Both the position numbers and the translations under genes were made by a program. Source: Lachnospiraceae bacterium (GTDB lineage: Bacteria > Bacillota > Clostridia > Lachnospirales > Lachnospiraceae). From it: DNA of 64,000 bases. Location of the stretch: assembly GCA_017551165.1 (NCBI GenBank), contig JAFZMO010000157.1:36704-100703 (forward strand). The letters run 5' to 3'. Within the stretch, counting starts at the first letter, position 1; every line of letters begins with the position of its first letter. A model generated the notes under the pieces. It ran no database searches and was not told the DNA's origin. It was given only the letters and a program-made list of their open reading frames with translations. Positions 9,817 through 17,701 of this stretch are shown here, in pieces.

Positions 9817-10796
9817 GAATCGTCTACATGGGTACGCCGGAGATCGCGGCGACCATTTTGGAGCGTCTGCTCGAGGAGCCGTATGAGGTCGTCCTCGCCG
9901 TGACGCAGCCGGACCGCCCGAAGGGGCGCGGCAAGGCGCTCGCCTGCTCGCCGGTGAAGGAGCTCGCGGTGAGCCGCGGGATCCCGGTGTTCACACCCGA
10001 GAAACTTCGTCTTCCGGAAAATGTTGAGGTCATCCGCGAGGCGGCGCCCGACATGATCGTCGTGGCCGCGTTCGGACAGATCCTGCCGAAGAGCGTGCTG
10101 GACATCCCGCGCTACGGCTGCATCAACGTGCACGCGTCGCTGCTTCCGAAGTACCGCGGCGCTGCGCCGATCCAGTGGAGCATTCTGGACGGGGAGAGCG
10201 AGACCGGAATCACGATCATGTACATGAACGAAGGGCTCGATACGGGAGACATCATCACGCAGACCGTCGTTCCGATCACCGAGGAGGAGACCGGCGGATC
10301 GCTGCACGACAAGCTCGCAGCAGCGGGCGCGGAGGCGCTTGTCGCGGCCATTCCCGGCATCGTGGACGGCACGCTTGCGCCGATCCCTCAGGGCGAGATG
10401 ACGACGCCTTACGCGAAGCAGCTCACCAAGGATATGGGCAACCTCGATTTTACGTGGGACGCGGAGAAGCTCGCGCGGTACGTGCGCGGACTCGACCCGT
10501 GGCCCGGGACATACACATTTCGCGACGGATCGATGCTGAAGATCGCGCGCGCTGCAGCGGTTGCGTGCGAGGTTGACAGCTCGTCGGAAACGGACGGGAA
10601 CAGCGGAGAGACCGCGTGCCCGGGTACGGTCGTCGCGGTGGAGAAGGAGAGCTTCCTCGTGCAGACCGGCTGCGGCCTGCTGCGCGTGACGGAGGTTCAG
10701 CCGCAGGGCAAGCGGCGCATGAGTGCGGAGGAGTACCTGCGCGGTTACCGGCTCGCGGTCGGTACGGTGCTCGGGCCTCTGCCCGCGGAAGAGTAG
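9813..10796 (+). CDS. fmt: methionyl-tRNA formyltransferase
   Basis: Formylates Met-tRNAfMet using 10-formyl-tetrahydrofolate. The N-terminal Rossmann domain begins MRIVYMGTPEIA. The tRNA-binding loop region is TQPDRPKGRGKAL. The catalytic core has CINVHASLLPKYRGAAPIQW and GITIMYMNEGLDTGDI. The smaller C-terminal OB-like domain follows, with WPGTYTFRDG. Length (327 aa) is standard. It overlaps def by four bases. folD at 43259, which makes part of the one-carbon pool, is in the same window but not the same operon. Confidence 0.97.
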   Translation: MRIVYMGTPEIAATILERLLEEPYEVVLAVTQPDRPKGRGKALACSPVKELAVSRGIPVFTPEKLRLPENVEVIREAAPDMIVVAAFGQILPKSVLDIPRYGCINVHASLLPKYRGAAPIQWSILDGESETGITIMYMNEGLDTGDIITQTVVPITEEETGGSLHDKLAAAGAEALVAAIPGIVDGTLAPIPQGEMTTPYAKQLTKDMGNLDFTWDAEKLARYVRGLDPWPGTYTFRDGSMLKIARAAAVACEVDSSSETDGNSGETACPGTVVAVEKESFLVQTGCGLLRVTEVQPQGKRRMSAEEYLRGYRLAVGTVLGPLPAEE

Positions 10797-10835
10797 TTCA
10801 CGGCGCCGGTCCCAAGGACCGGTGCGGGAGGATAT

Positions 10836-12236
10836 ATGAACGCGAGAGAACTGGTTTGGACGATGCTCTCGGAGATCAATGACCGTGATGTGTTGAGCCA
10901 TGTCGCATTGGCGGAGGCGTTTGCGCGCAATCCGCCGGAGGGCGCCGAGCGCGCGCTTGCGACACGGCTTTTGCATGGTACGCTGGAACGGCAAATGACG
11001 ATCGACGCCGTGCTGGAGCGGCAGACGGGCCGGCCTGTCACGAAGATCAAGCCGAAGATCCGCAACCTGCTCCGCATGTCCGTGTACCAGATGCTGTACC
11101 TGCAGCGCGTGCCGGCGGCGGTCGCCTGCAACGAGGCGGTGTCGCTCGCGAAGAAGCGCGGCCTTGCGGGGCTGGCGGGATTTGTCAACGGAACGCTCCG
11201 CGGTCTCGACCGGGCCGTAACGGCGGCGGGCGGACAGCGCGGGTATTTGCTCGAGGTTGCGGAAACGCTTCCGGAGAGCGAGAGGCTCGGATTCCTGTAC
11301 TCGGTGCCCGGGTGGATCCCGGAGCTGTGGAGGAAGGATTTTCCGAAGGCAAATGTTGAGACGATGCTGCAGGCGTTCCTCGAGGAGAGCGGCGTGGGCG
11401 TGCGGTGCAACGAAAGCCGCGGAACGGTGGAGGAGCTGACCGAAGCGCTCGCGAAGGAGGGGGCCGGGCCTGAGCCCGGGATCCTTGATAACTGCCTGCG
11501 CCTTGGGGGGATCGGCAATCCTGCGTCGCTTGCGGCGTACCGGGACGGGCGGTTCAGCGTGCAGGACACGAGCGCGGCGCTCGCCGGCAATCTGCTTCCT
11601 CTGACGAAGGGGATGCGCGTGCTGGATCTGTGTGCGGCGCCCGGTGGCAAGACGGTGCATGCGGCGGACCGGTTGGCGGCGGCAGCGGCAGCGGCGGGGC
11701 TTCCCGCGGAGGGCTCGTACGAGGTCATCGCGCGCGATGTGAGTGAGGAGAAGCTGCCCGCGATCCGCGAGCAGATCGACCGCGTGAAGTTACCAAATGT
11801 ACGACTTGCGGCGGCGGATGCGACCGTGTTCGACCGGACTCTCGAGGGGTGGGCGGATGTCGTGATCGCCGATGTGCCGTGCAGCGGTCTCGGCGTCATC
11901 GGGCGCAAGCCGGACATCAAATACAAGACAAAACCGGAAGATATCGCGTCGCTTGCGGCAACCCAGCGGGAGATCGCGCGGCAGGCGGTGCGCTACGTAA
12001 AGTCCGGCGGGTACCTCGCGTACTCGACGTGCACGGTGGCTCGTGCGGAAAATGAGGACGTCGCCTCGTTCATCGCGTCCCTCGGCCTGGAGCCCGTCGA
12101 TCTGCGGGATCAGCTGCCCGCGGTCATCCGCGAGGCATGTGAACGGCAGGGCGGACTCGACGGTATCGGTGTGCAGATGTTCCCCGAGCCCGGACTGTGG
12201 GACGGGTTTTATATCGCGGGATTCCGCAAGAAGTAA
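10836..12236 (+). CDS. rsmB: 16S rRNA (cytosine-967-C5) methyltransferase RsmB
   Basis: Methylates C967 of 16S rRNA with SAM. The N-terminal NusB-like RNA-binding domain spans about residues 1-140 (ARELVWTML, VTKIKPKIRNLLRMSVYQMLYL). The C-terminal Rossmann methyltransferase domain has LDLCAAPGGKT (SAM loop), ADVPCSGLGVIGRKPDIKY (catalytic DxPCSG) and STCTV (second Cys). Start ATG 10836 follows GGAGG closely. Between fmt and rlmN, this is the usual Firmicute order. Length 466 aa is normal. Confidence 0.96.
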   Translation: MNARELVWTMLSEINDRDVLSHVALAEAFARNPPEGAERALATRLLHGTLERQMTIDAVLERQTGRPVTKIKPKIRNLLRMSVYQMLYLQRVPAAVACNEAVSLAKKRGLAGLAGFVNGTLRGLDRAVTAAGGQRGYLLEVAETLPESERLGFLYSVPGWIPELWRKDFPKANVETMLQAFLEESGVGVRCNESRGTVEELTEALAKEGAGPEPGILDNCLRLGGIGNPASLAAYRDGRFSVQDTSAALAGNLLPLTKGMRVLDLCAAPGGKTVHAADRLAAAAAAAGLPAEGSYEVIARDVSEEKLPAIREQIDRVKLPNVRLAAADATVFDRTLEGWADVVIADVPCSGLGVIGRKPDIKYKTKPEDIASLAATQREIARQAVRYVKSGGYLAYSTCTVARAENEDVASFIASLGLEPVDLRDQLPAVIREACERQGGLDGIGVQMFPEPGLWDGFYIAGFRKK

Positions 12237-12255
12237 CAGGAGGAAAGGCGATCGC

Positions 12256-13299
12256 ATGGATATCATGAGCATGTCAATCGAAGAACTCGGCAGAGTGCTG
12301 ACCGATGCAGGGCAGCCCGCGTTCCGTGCGAAGCAGCTGTATGAGTGGATGCATGTGCGGCTTGCGGCGTCGTACGACGAGATGATGAACCTGCCCAAGG
12401 CGCTCCGGGAGAAGCTCGCGGCGGAGCATCCGCTGACGGTGCTCTCGAAGGTCGTCATGATGGAGTCAAAGGAGGACGGAACGAGAAAATATCTGTTCCG
12501 GCTCGTGGACGGCAACGTGATCGAGAGCGTGTGGATGAAGTACCACCATGGGAACTCGGTGTGCATCTCCTCGCAGGTGGGCTGCCGGATGGGGTGCTCG
12601 TTCTGTGCCTCGACGATCGGCGGACTGGTCCGGAACCTCGAGCCGTCGGAGATGCTCGGACAGATCTACGCGATCACGCGGGACACGGGCGAGAGAGTGG
12701 ACAACGTCGTCGTGATGGGCACGGGAGAGCCGCTCGACAACTACGACAATCTCCTCATTTTCCTAAGAATGCTGACGGATGAGAAGGGGTTACACATCAG
12801 CCAGAGAAACATCACGGTCTCGACGTGCGGACTTGTCCCGAAGCTTCGGGAGCTCGCGGACGAGAAGCTGGCGATCACCGCGGCGGTCTCGCTGCACGCG
12901 CCCAACGACGAGCTCAGGAAGACGCTGATGCCGGTCGCGAACGCGTACTCGATCGCGGAGATCATGGAGGCCGTCGACTACTACATTGAGACGACGGGAA
13001 GGCGCGTCACGTTTGAGTACAGCCTGATCGACGGGGTCAACGATACGCCTGCCTGTGCGGGCGAACTGGGGAGGCTTTTGCGCGGCAGAAACTGCCATGT
13101 AAACCTCATTCCGGTGAACCCCGTAAAGGAGCGAAACTACCGTCGTTCACTTGTTAAAAATGTATTACAATTTCAGAAAATGCTTGAAAATGAAGGAATA
13201 AATGTTACTATTAGAAGGGAACTCGGCTCGGATATCGACGCGGCCTGCGGGCAGTTGCGCCGGCATTACGAGTCACTTGCCGGAGCGGAAGGTGTGTAG
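12256..13299 (+). CDS. rlmN: dual-specificity 23S rRNA/tRNA methyltransferase RlmN
   Basis: Radical-SAM enzyme that makes 2-methyladenosine at A2503 of 23S rRNA and A37 of some tRNAs. The 4Fe-4S motif is CRMGCSFCAST. GTGEPLDNYDN follows, and VSTCGLVP carries one of the mechanistic cysteines. The frame stays open upstream to 12043, but ATG 12256 has AGGAGGAAAGG at 12239-12249 and gives 347 aa, the family length. The last 50 codons include an AT-rich patch (13140-13220) unlike the rest of the gene. It contains a promoter-like sequence, listed separately. Confidence 0.96.
   Translation: MDIMSMSIEELGRVLTDAGQPAFRAKQLYEWMHVRLAASYDEMMNLPKALREKLAAEHPLTVLSKVVMMESKEDGTRKYLFRLVDGNVIESVWMKYHHGNSVCISSQVGCRMGCSFCASTIGGLVRNLEPSEMLGQIYAITRDTGERVDNVVVMGTGEPLDNYDNLLIFLRMLTDEKGLHISQRNITVSTCGLVPKLRELADEKLAITAAVSLHAPNDELRKTLMPVANAYSIAEIMEAVDYYIETTGRRVTFEYSLIDGVNDTPACAGELGRLLRGRNCHVNLIPVNPVKERNYRRSLVKNVLQFQKMLENEGINVTIRRELGSDIDAACGQLRRHYESLAGAEGV
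13184..13211 (+). promoter_or_regulatory. promoter-like sequence inside the 3' end of rlmN
   Basis: TTGAAA (13184-13189), 16 bases, then TACTAT (13206-13211). It lies in an AT-rich patch in an otherwise GC-rich gene, about 90 bases before the PP2C phosphatase start. It is well placed to give the phosphatase/kinase pair its own transcript. It is inferred from sequence only. Confidence 0.42.
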
Positions 13300-13301
13300 C
13301 G

Positions 13302-14024
13302 ATGAAATCAATCGGGAAGACCGACAAGGGAAAAAAGAGGTCCATGAACCAGGACATGTTCTTCGTCAGTGATACGCCGGTCGGCATACTGCCGAACCTG
13401 TATATCGTGGCGGACGGCATGGGCGGACAGAACGCCGGCGATGTGGCCGCGCGGTTTGTCGTGGAGCGGTTCACGGAGCTGGTACGGGTCAGCCGGGAGC
13501 GCACGCCGATCCAGGTGATCGAGAAGGCGATCCGGCAGACGAACGAGGATCTGATCGAGAAGGCAGCGAACCAGAAGGAACTCGAGGGCATGGGCACGAC
13601 GTTCGTGATGGCCACACTTCTCGCGGACAATAATCTGTTGATCGCGAACATCGGCGACAGCCGCATGTATCTCGTCAACGAGAAGATCACGCAGATCTCG
13701 CAGGACCACTCGCTTGTGGCGGAGATGGTCCGCAACGGTGAGATCCGCAAGGAGGAAGCGCGTTTCCATCCGAACAAGAATGTCGTGCTTCGCGCGATCA
13801 GCACGCAGGCGGTCGTGAGCCCGGATTACTATCTGATCGCGGTGCGGCCGGGAGACTACGCGCTGCTGTGCAGCGACGGACTCTCGGATATGGTGGAGGA
13901 AGCAGAACTGCTCAAGACGGTGAGCGAATATGATGAGGTAGGGGATATCGCGGACAAGCTGGTGTCGATGGCCAACGAGAACGGCGGCCGGGACAACATC
14001 ACGCTGGTCCTGTTGAAGATTTGA
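13302..14024 (+). CDS. prpC: PP2C-family Ser/Thr phosphatase (PrpC/Stp)
   Basis: Metal-dependent protein phosphatase expected to reverse the action of the PASTA kinase encoded next. Visible PP2C motifs are RSMNQDMFF (first metal-binding Asp region), VADGMGGQNAGDVA, GMGTTFVMA, ANIGDSRMYL, SQDHSLV, LLCSDGLSDM and GGRDNITLVL. Length 240 aa is typical and there is no membrane segment. It starts two bases after the rlmN stop. The gene symbol follows the Bacillus name; stp is an equal synonym. Confidence 0.94.
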   Translation: MKSIGKTDKGKKRSMNQDMFFVSDTPVGILPNLYIVADGMGGQNAGDVAARFVVERFTELVRVSRERTPIQVIEKAIRQTNEDLIEKAANQKELEGMGTTFVMATLLADNNLLIANIGDSRMYLVNEKITQISQDHSLVAEMVRNGEIRKEEARFHPNKNVVLRAISTQAVVSPDYYLIAVRPGDYALLCSDGLSDMVEEAELLKTVSEYDEVGDIADKLVSMANENGGRDNITLVLLKI

Positions 14025-14070
14025 GTTGTGCAAGGCGCGGGGATCGCGCCGGAAAGGTTGGGAGTAACTT

Positions 14071-16077
14071 ATGGGTATGATCAAACCCGGAATGTTTATC
14101 GGGGATCGCTATGAGATCATTGACAAGATCGGATCCGGCGGTATGGCTGACGTATACAAGGCCAAATGTCACCGCCTGAATCGCTTCGTCGCGATCAAAA
14201 TACTGAAACCGGAGTTTTCCGCCGATGAGTCGTTCGTCTCGAAGTTCCGAGGCGAGGCACAGTCGTGCGCAGGGTTGACGCATCCGAACATTGTCAGCGT
14301 ATTCGACGTCGGTGACGACGGTGATCTCCATTACATCGTGATGGAGCTTGTGGAGGGCATCACGCTCAAGCGGTTTATCGAGCGCAAGGGCCGTCTGGAT
14401 GTCAAGGAGGCGGTCGGCATCGCGATCCAGATCGCGATGGGACTCGATGTGGCGCATCAGAACCATGTGGTTCACCGCGACATCAAGCCGCAGAACATCA
14501 TCATTTCCAAGGAAGGCAAGGTCAAGGTCGCGGACTTCGGTATCGCACGCGCGGTGTCGACCACGACGACCATCAACAATTATTCGCAAAATATCGGTTC
14601 CGTGCATTACCTTTCGCCAGAGCAGGCGCGCGGTGTGTTCAGCGATGAGCGCAGCGACATCTACTCGCTCGGCGTGACGCTCTACGAGATGCTCGCGGGA
14701 CACGTTCCGTTCACCGGCGACAACGCGGTTTCGGTCGCGCTGCTGCATGTACACGGTGAGGCGGAGCCGCTGTCGAAGGTCAATCCGACCGTGCCGCCGA
14801 GCGTGGAGAAGATCGTTGAAAAATGTATGCAGAAGAAGCCGGATCGCCGTTACATGACGACCGCGGAACTGATCCAGGACCTGAAGGCAGCCATCGTGCG
14901 GCCCGACGGCGATTTCGTCAAGATCGTGAGCTCCGAGGGCTCTGCGACCAAGTTTATCACTCCCGGTGAGTTGAAGGAGATCAACGCCGAGGTCGCGGTG
15001 CACAGCGATGCATTTGACGACGAGGACGATGTCGAGGAGGAGGAAGCCAACCGCCAGAAGGCAGCCGTCACGGCAGCCGCCAAGCGCCGCAAGCGCGAGG
15101 AAGAGGAGGATGACGATGACGACGATCTCGACTCGATGGGCAACAACACGGAGAAATTCTTCGTGGCGCTCAGCATATGCTTCGTGATCGCGGTGGCGGT
15201 CGGAGCCATTGTCCTGATTTCCAAGATCGTGAGCGGCGGGTTCAAGTTCCCCGAGCCGAAGGGACTGATCCTCACGCCGACGAGCACGCCGACGCCGAAG
15301 CCGTCCACGACTCCGACACCGAAGCAGGAGAACATGAAGAACTACAAGGGCCAGGACTACAACGTTGTTGTGGAGAAACTCTACGCCCTTGATCTGCACT
15401 TGAACATCCGCTATGATCCCGCGGATCAGTACTATGAGGACTACCCGGTCAACGGACAGGTCGTAAGCCAGAGCCCGGCAGCGGGCGAACCGCTCGAGGA
15501 CGGCATGGAAGTCCACCTGATCTACAGTATCGGTAAGGAACAGATCACCATCGGCAATTACAAGGGCCTCTCCGAGGCGGAGGTCCGCTCGGCGCTTGAC
15601 AACAAGCTGTCCGTGCGCGTCGACTGGCAGGAGAGCGATACGGTTCCGGAGAACAAGGTCATCGACACGAACCCGAAGGCTGGCGAGCAGCTGCCTGTCG
15701 GTTCGACGCTCATCATCATCCTGAGCCAGGGTAACTCGAGAGTCACCACGGTTCCGAACGTGGTCGGCATGAAGGAAGTTGACGCGAAGGCTACGCTGAT
15801 CGCAGCCAAGCTGAACTATACATCCGAGAGGCAGTACAGCGACACCGTGCCGGAGGGCGTGGTCATTTCGCAGTCGCCGGCCTCCTCGAGTGAGAAGGTG
15901 GAGAAGGGATCTATCATCAAGCTGGTAGTCAGCGGCGGCATCGAGCCTACGCCGACACCGACTCCGACGCCGGAGCCTACTCCGACACCGGTACCGGCAA
16001 CACCTACCCCGGTTCCGCCTCCGCCGGAAGGCGGCGACGCAGGCAATGGCGGTGCAGGCGGCGGTGAAGGAGCCTGA
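14071..16077 (+). CDS. prkC: PASTA-domain Ser/Thr protein kinase
   Basis: Membrane kinase that senses peptidoglycan or lipid II and phosphorylates division and wall proteins. The kinase domain spans about residues 1-275: catalytic Lys43 in VAIK, HRDIKPQN from His135, DFG Asp155, and SPEQARG in the activation segment. A charged linker with a long Asp/Glu run leads to one membrane segment at about 363-388. Three PASTA repeats follow, flanked by a Thr-Pro linker (TPTSTPTPKP) and a second, longer PT-rich stretch. The protein ends in a Gly-rich tail (from about 650). The PT-rich and Gly-rich extension beyond the last PASTA is unusual and may span the wall. rsgA starts 11 bases later. Confidence 0.95.
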   Translation: MGMIKPGMFIGDRYEIIDKIGSGGMADVYKAKCHRLNRFVAIKILKPEFSADESFVSKFRGEAQSCAGLTHPNIVSVFDVGDDGDLHYIVMELVEGITLKRFIERKGRLDVKEAVGIAIQIAMGLDVAHQNHVVHRDIKPQNIIISKEGKVKVADFGIARAVSTTTTINNYSQNIGSVHYLSPEQARGVFSDERSDIYSLGVTLYEMLAGHVPFTGDNAVSVALLHVHGEAEPLSKVNPTVPPSVEKIVEKCMQKKPDRRYMTTAELIQDLKAAIVRPDGDFVKIVSSEGSATKFITPGELKEINAEVAVHSDAFDDEDDVEEEEANRQKAAVTAAAKRRKREEEEDDDDDDLDSMGNNTEKFFVALSICFVIAVAVGAIVLISKIVSGGFKFPEPKGLILTPTSTPTPKPSTTPTPKQENMKNYKGQDYNVVVEKLYALDLHLNIRYDPADQYYEDYPVNGQVVSQSPAAGEPLEDGMEVHLIYSIGKEQITIGNYKGLSEAEVRSALDNKLSVRVDWQESDTVPENKVIDTNPKAGEQLPVGSTLIIILSQGNSRVTTVPNVVGMKEVDAKATLIAAKLNYTSERQYSDTVPEGVVISQSPASSSEKVEKGSIIKLVVSGGIEPTPTPTPTPEPTPTPVPATPTPVPPPPEGGDAGNGGAGGGEGA

Positions 16078-16088
16078 GTAAGGAGACT

Positions 16089-17000
16089 ATGGAGCAATAC
16101 CAGGGAACAATCACAAAGGGCGTAGGCGGAAACTATGAGGTCCATGTCGAGGGACAGGGCGTCATAGTCTGCCGCGCCAAGGGCATATTGCGGTATCGCA
16201 GGATGCAGCCGTTGATCGGCGACCGCGTCACGATCGAGGTCGATGACACGGGCGCCGGTAACATCACGGACATTTTTCCGAGGACGAGCGAGCTGGTGCG
16301 TCCTGCGATCGCCAATGTCGATCAGGCGCTTTTGGTATGCGCTATTCGGGAACCGGAGTTCCACCCGAATCTTCTGGATCGCTTTCTGATCCTGATGAGT
16401 CGGCAGAACATGCCGGTTCTTGTGTGTTTTAACAAGACCGATCTCGCCGGCGACGGCGAGGCGGAGAGACTGTGCCGGATCTACCGCGAATGCGGTGCGC
16501 AGGTGTTCGTCACGCAGGCCAACAGGCCCGAGACACTCGAGCCTCTGCGGGAGGCGCTGCGCGGCCGGATCACCGTGCTGGCGGGGCCGTCCGGCGTCGG
16601 CAAATCGACGATCATGAACGCGATGTCGCCCGAGGCCTCCATGGAGGTCGGCGAGCTCAGCGAGAAGATCAAGCGGGGCAAGCAGACGACGCGGCACACG
16701 CAGCTGTTCTGCATCGGACCGGACACGTTCCTGTGCGATACCCCGGGCTTCAGCTCGCTGTATCTGGCGGACATCCGCCCCGAGGAGCTCGGGGAGTATT
16801 ACCCGGAGTTCATGAAGTTGTTCGGGCAGTGCCGCTATCCGGACTGCAGACATCTGCAGGAGCCGGGCTGTGCCGTGAGGGAGGCCGTGGAGAGCGGCGA
16901 GATCTCGCGCGAGCGATATGAGAGTTATCAACTTCTCTTCGAGGAGCTGTCCGGCAGACGGATCATCTATTCCCGCAAGCCGAAGCACGAAGAGGGATAA
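16089..17000 (+). CDS. rsgA: ribosome small-subunit GTPase RsgA
   Basis: Circularly permuted GTPase in late 30S maturation. An N-terminal OB fold (residues 1-70) precedes the permuted G motifs: G4 NKTDL, G1 GPSGVGKST and G3 DTPGF. The C-terminal zinc motif is C-x4-C-x-H-x5-C in CRYPDCRHLQEPGC. The 303 residues are typical. The rlmN-prpC-prkC-rsgA-rpe order is a conserved Firmicute arrangement. Confidence 0.96.
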   Translation: MEQYQGTITKGVGGNYEVHVEGQGVIVCRAKGILRYRRMQPLIGDRVTIEVDDTGAGNITDIFPRTSELVRPAIANVDQALLVCAIREPEFHPNLLDRFLILMSRQNMPVLVCFNKTDLAGDGEAERLCRIYRECGAQVFVTQANRPETLEPLREALRGRITVLAGPSGVGKSTIMNAMSPEASMEVGELSEKIKRGKQTTRHTQLFCIGPDTFLCDTPGFSSLYLADIRPEELGEYYPEFMKLFGQCRYPDCRHLQEPGCAVREAVESGEISRERYESYQLLFEELSGRRIIYSRKPKHEEG

Positions 17001-17014
17001 CGGAGGAAAGAACT

Positions 17015-17686
17015 ATGAATTGGCTGTCACCGTCAATCCTGGCGGCGGATTTCAACCGTTTGGGAGAACAAATCAAATGCGTTCGTGATTGCGGCGCGCA
17101 GGCGCTGCATTTTGATGTGATGGACGGACTGTTTGTACCGAGCATCAGCTTCGGAATGCCGGTGCTCGCGTCGATCCGCAAGGAGACGGACATGTTTCTG
17201 GACGTGCATCTGATGATCCGTGAGCCGATCCGCTACATCAACGAGTTTGTCGAGAGCGGCGCCAATCTGATCACGGTCCACTACGAGGCGTGCAGTGATG
17301 TGCTGCAGACGGTCACGGCGATCCGCGCGGCGGGCGTGAAGGTCGGCATCTCGATCCGGCCGGAGACGCCGGTGTCGGTGCTCCGTCCGTTCTTAAACAA
17401 GATCGATCTGGTCCTCGTGATGTCCGTGAACCCCGGGTTCGGCGGGCAGAAGTTCATGGAGGGGACCTACGACAAGCTGCGCGAGCTTCGCGCACTGATG
17501 AAGGAGACGCTCGGCGCGGAGCGCGGCGAGGGGATCCCCCGCGTGGAGGTCGACGGCGGGATCAATTTGGAAAATGTTGCCTCCGTGGTGGAGGCCGGTG
17601 CGGACACGATCGTGACCGGAAGCGCGGTGTTCCGCGGGGACATCGCCGACAATACAAAGAGGTTTTTGGAGATCATTTCACGATAA
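17015..17686 (+). CDS. rpe: ribulose-phosphate 3-epimerase
   Basis: TIM-barrel enzyme that interconverts ribulose-5-phosphate and xylulose-5-phosphate in the pentose phosphate pathway. Signatures: SPSILAADFNRL at the N terminus, HFDVMDGLFVP (metal ligands), LDVHLMI, VMSVNPGFGGQKF and EVDGGI (catalytic Asp), and GSAVF at the phosphate site. Length 223 aa is standard. Start ATG 17015 follows GGAGGAAAG and lies 14 bases after the rsgA stop. Confidence 0.97.
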   Translation: MNWLSPSILAADFNRLGEQIKCVRDCGAQALHFDVMDGLFVPSISFGMPVLASIRKETDMFLDVHLMIREPIRYINEFVESGANLITVHYEACSDVLQTVTAIRAAGVKVGISIRPETPVSVLRPFLNKIDLVLVMSVNPGFGGQKFMEGTYDKLRELRALMKETLGAERGEGIPRVEVDGGINLENVASVVEAGADTIVTGSAVFRGDIADNTKRFLEIISR

Positions 17687-17701
17687 CTGCGAGGCGCGTA
17701 T

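Noticed and set aside
9693-11660. Minus-strand open frame of 655 codons opposite def-fmt-rsmB
   Set aside because: Arg/His/Leu-rich composition with no recognisable domain. It lies exactly opposite well-identified genes, a known artefact of GC-rich coding sequence.
15953-16020. Short tandem DNA repeat (CCGACACCGACTCCG-like)
   Set aside because: It is explained by the Thr-Pro repeat of the kinase tail and is not an independent repeat element or CRISPR.
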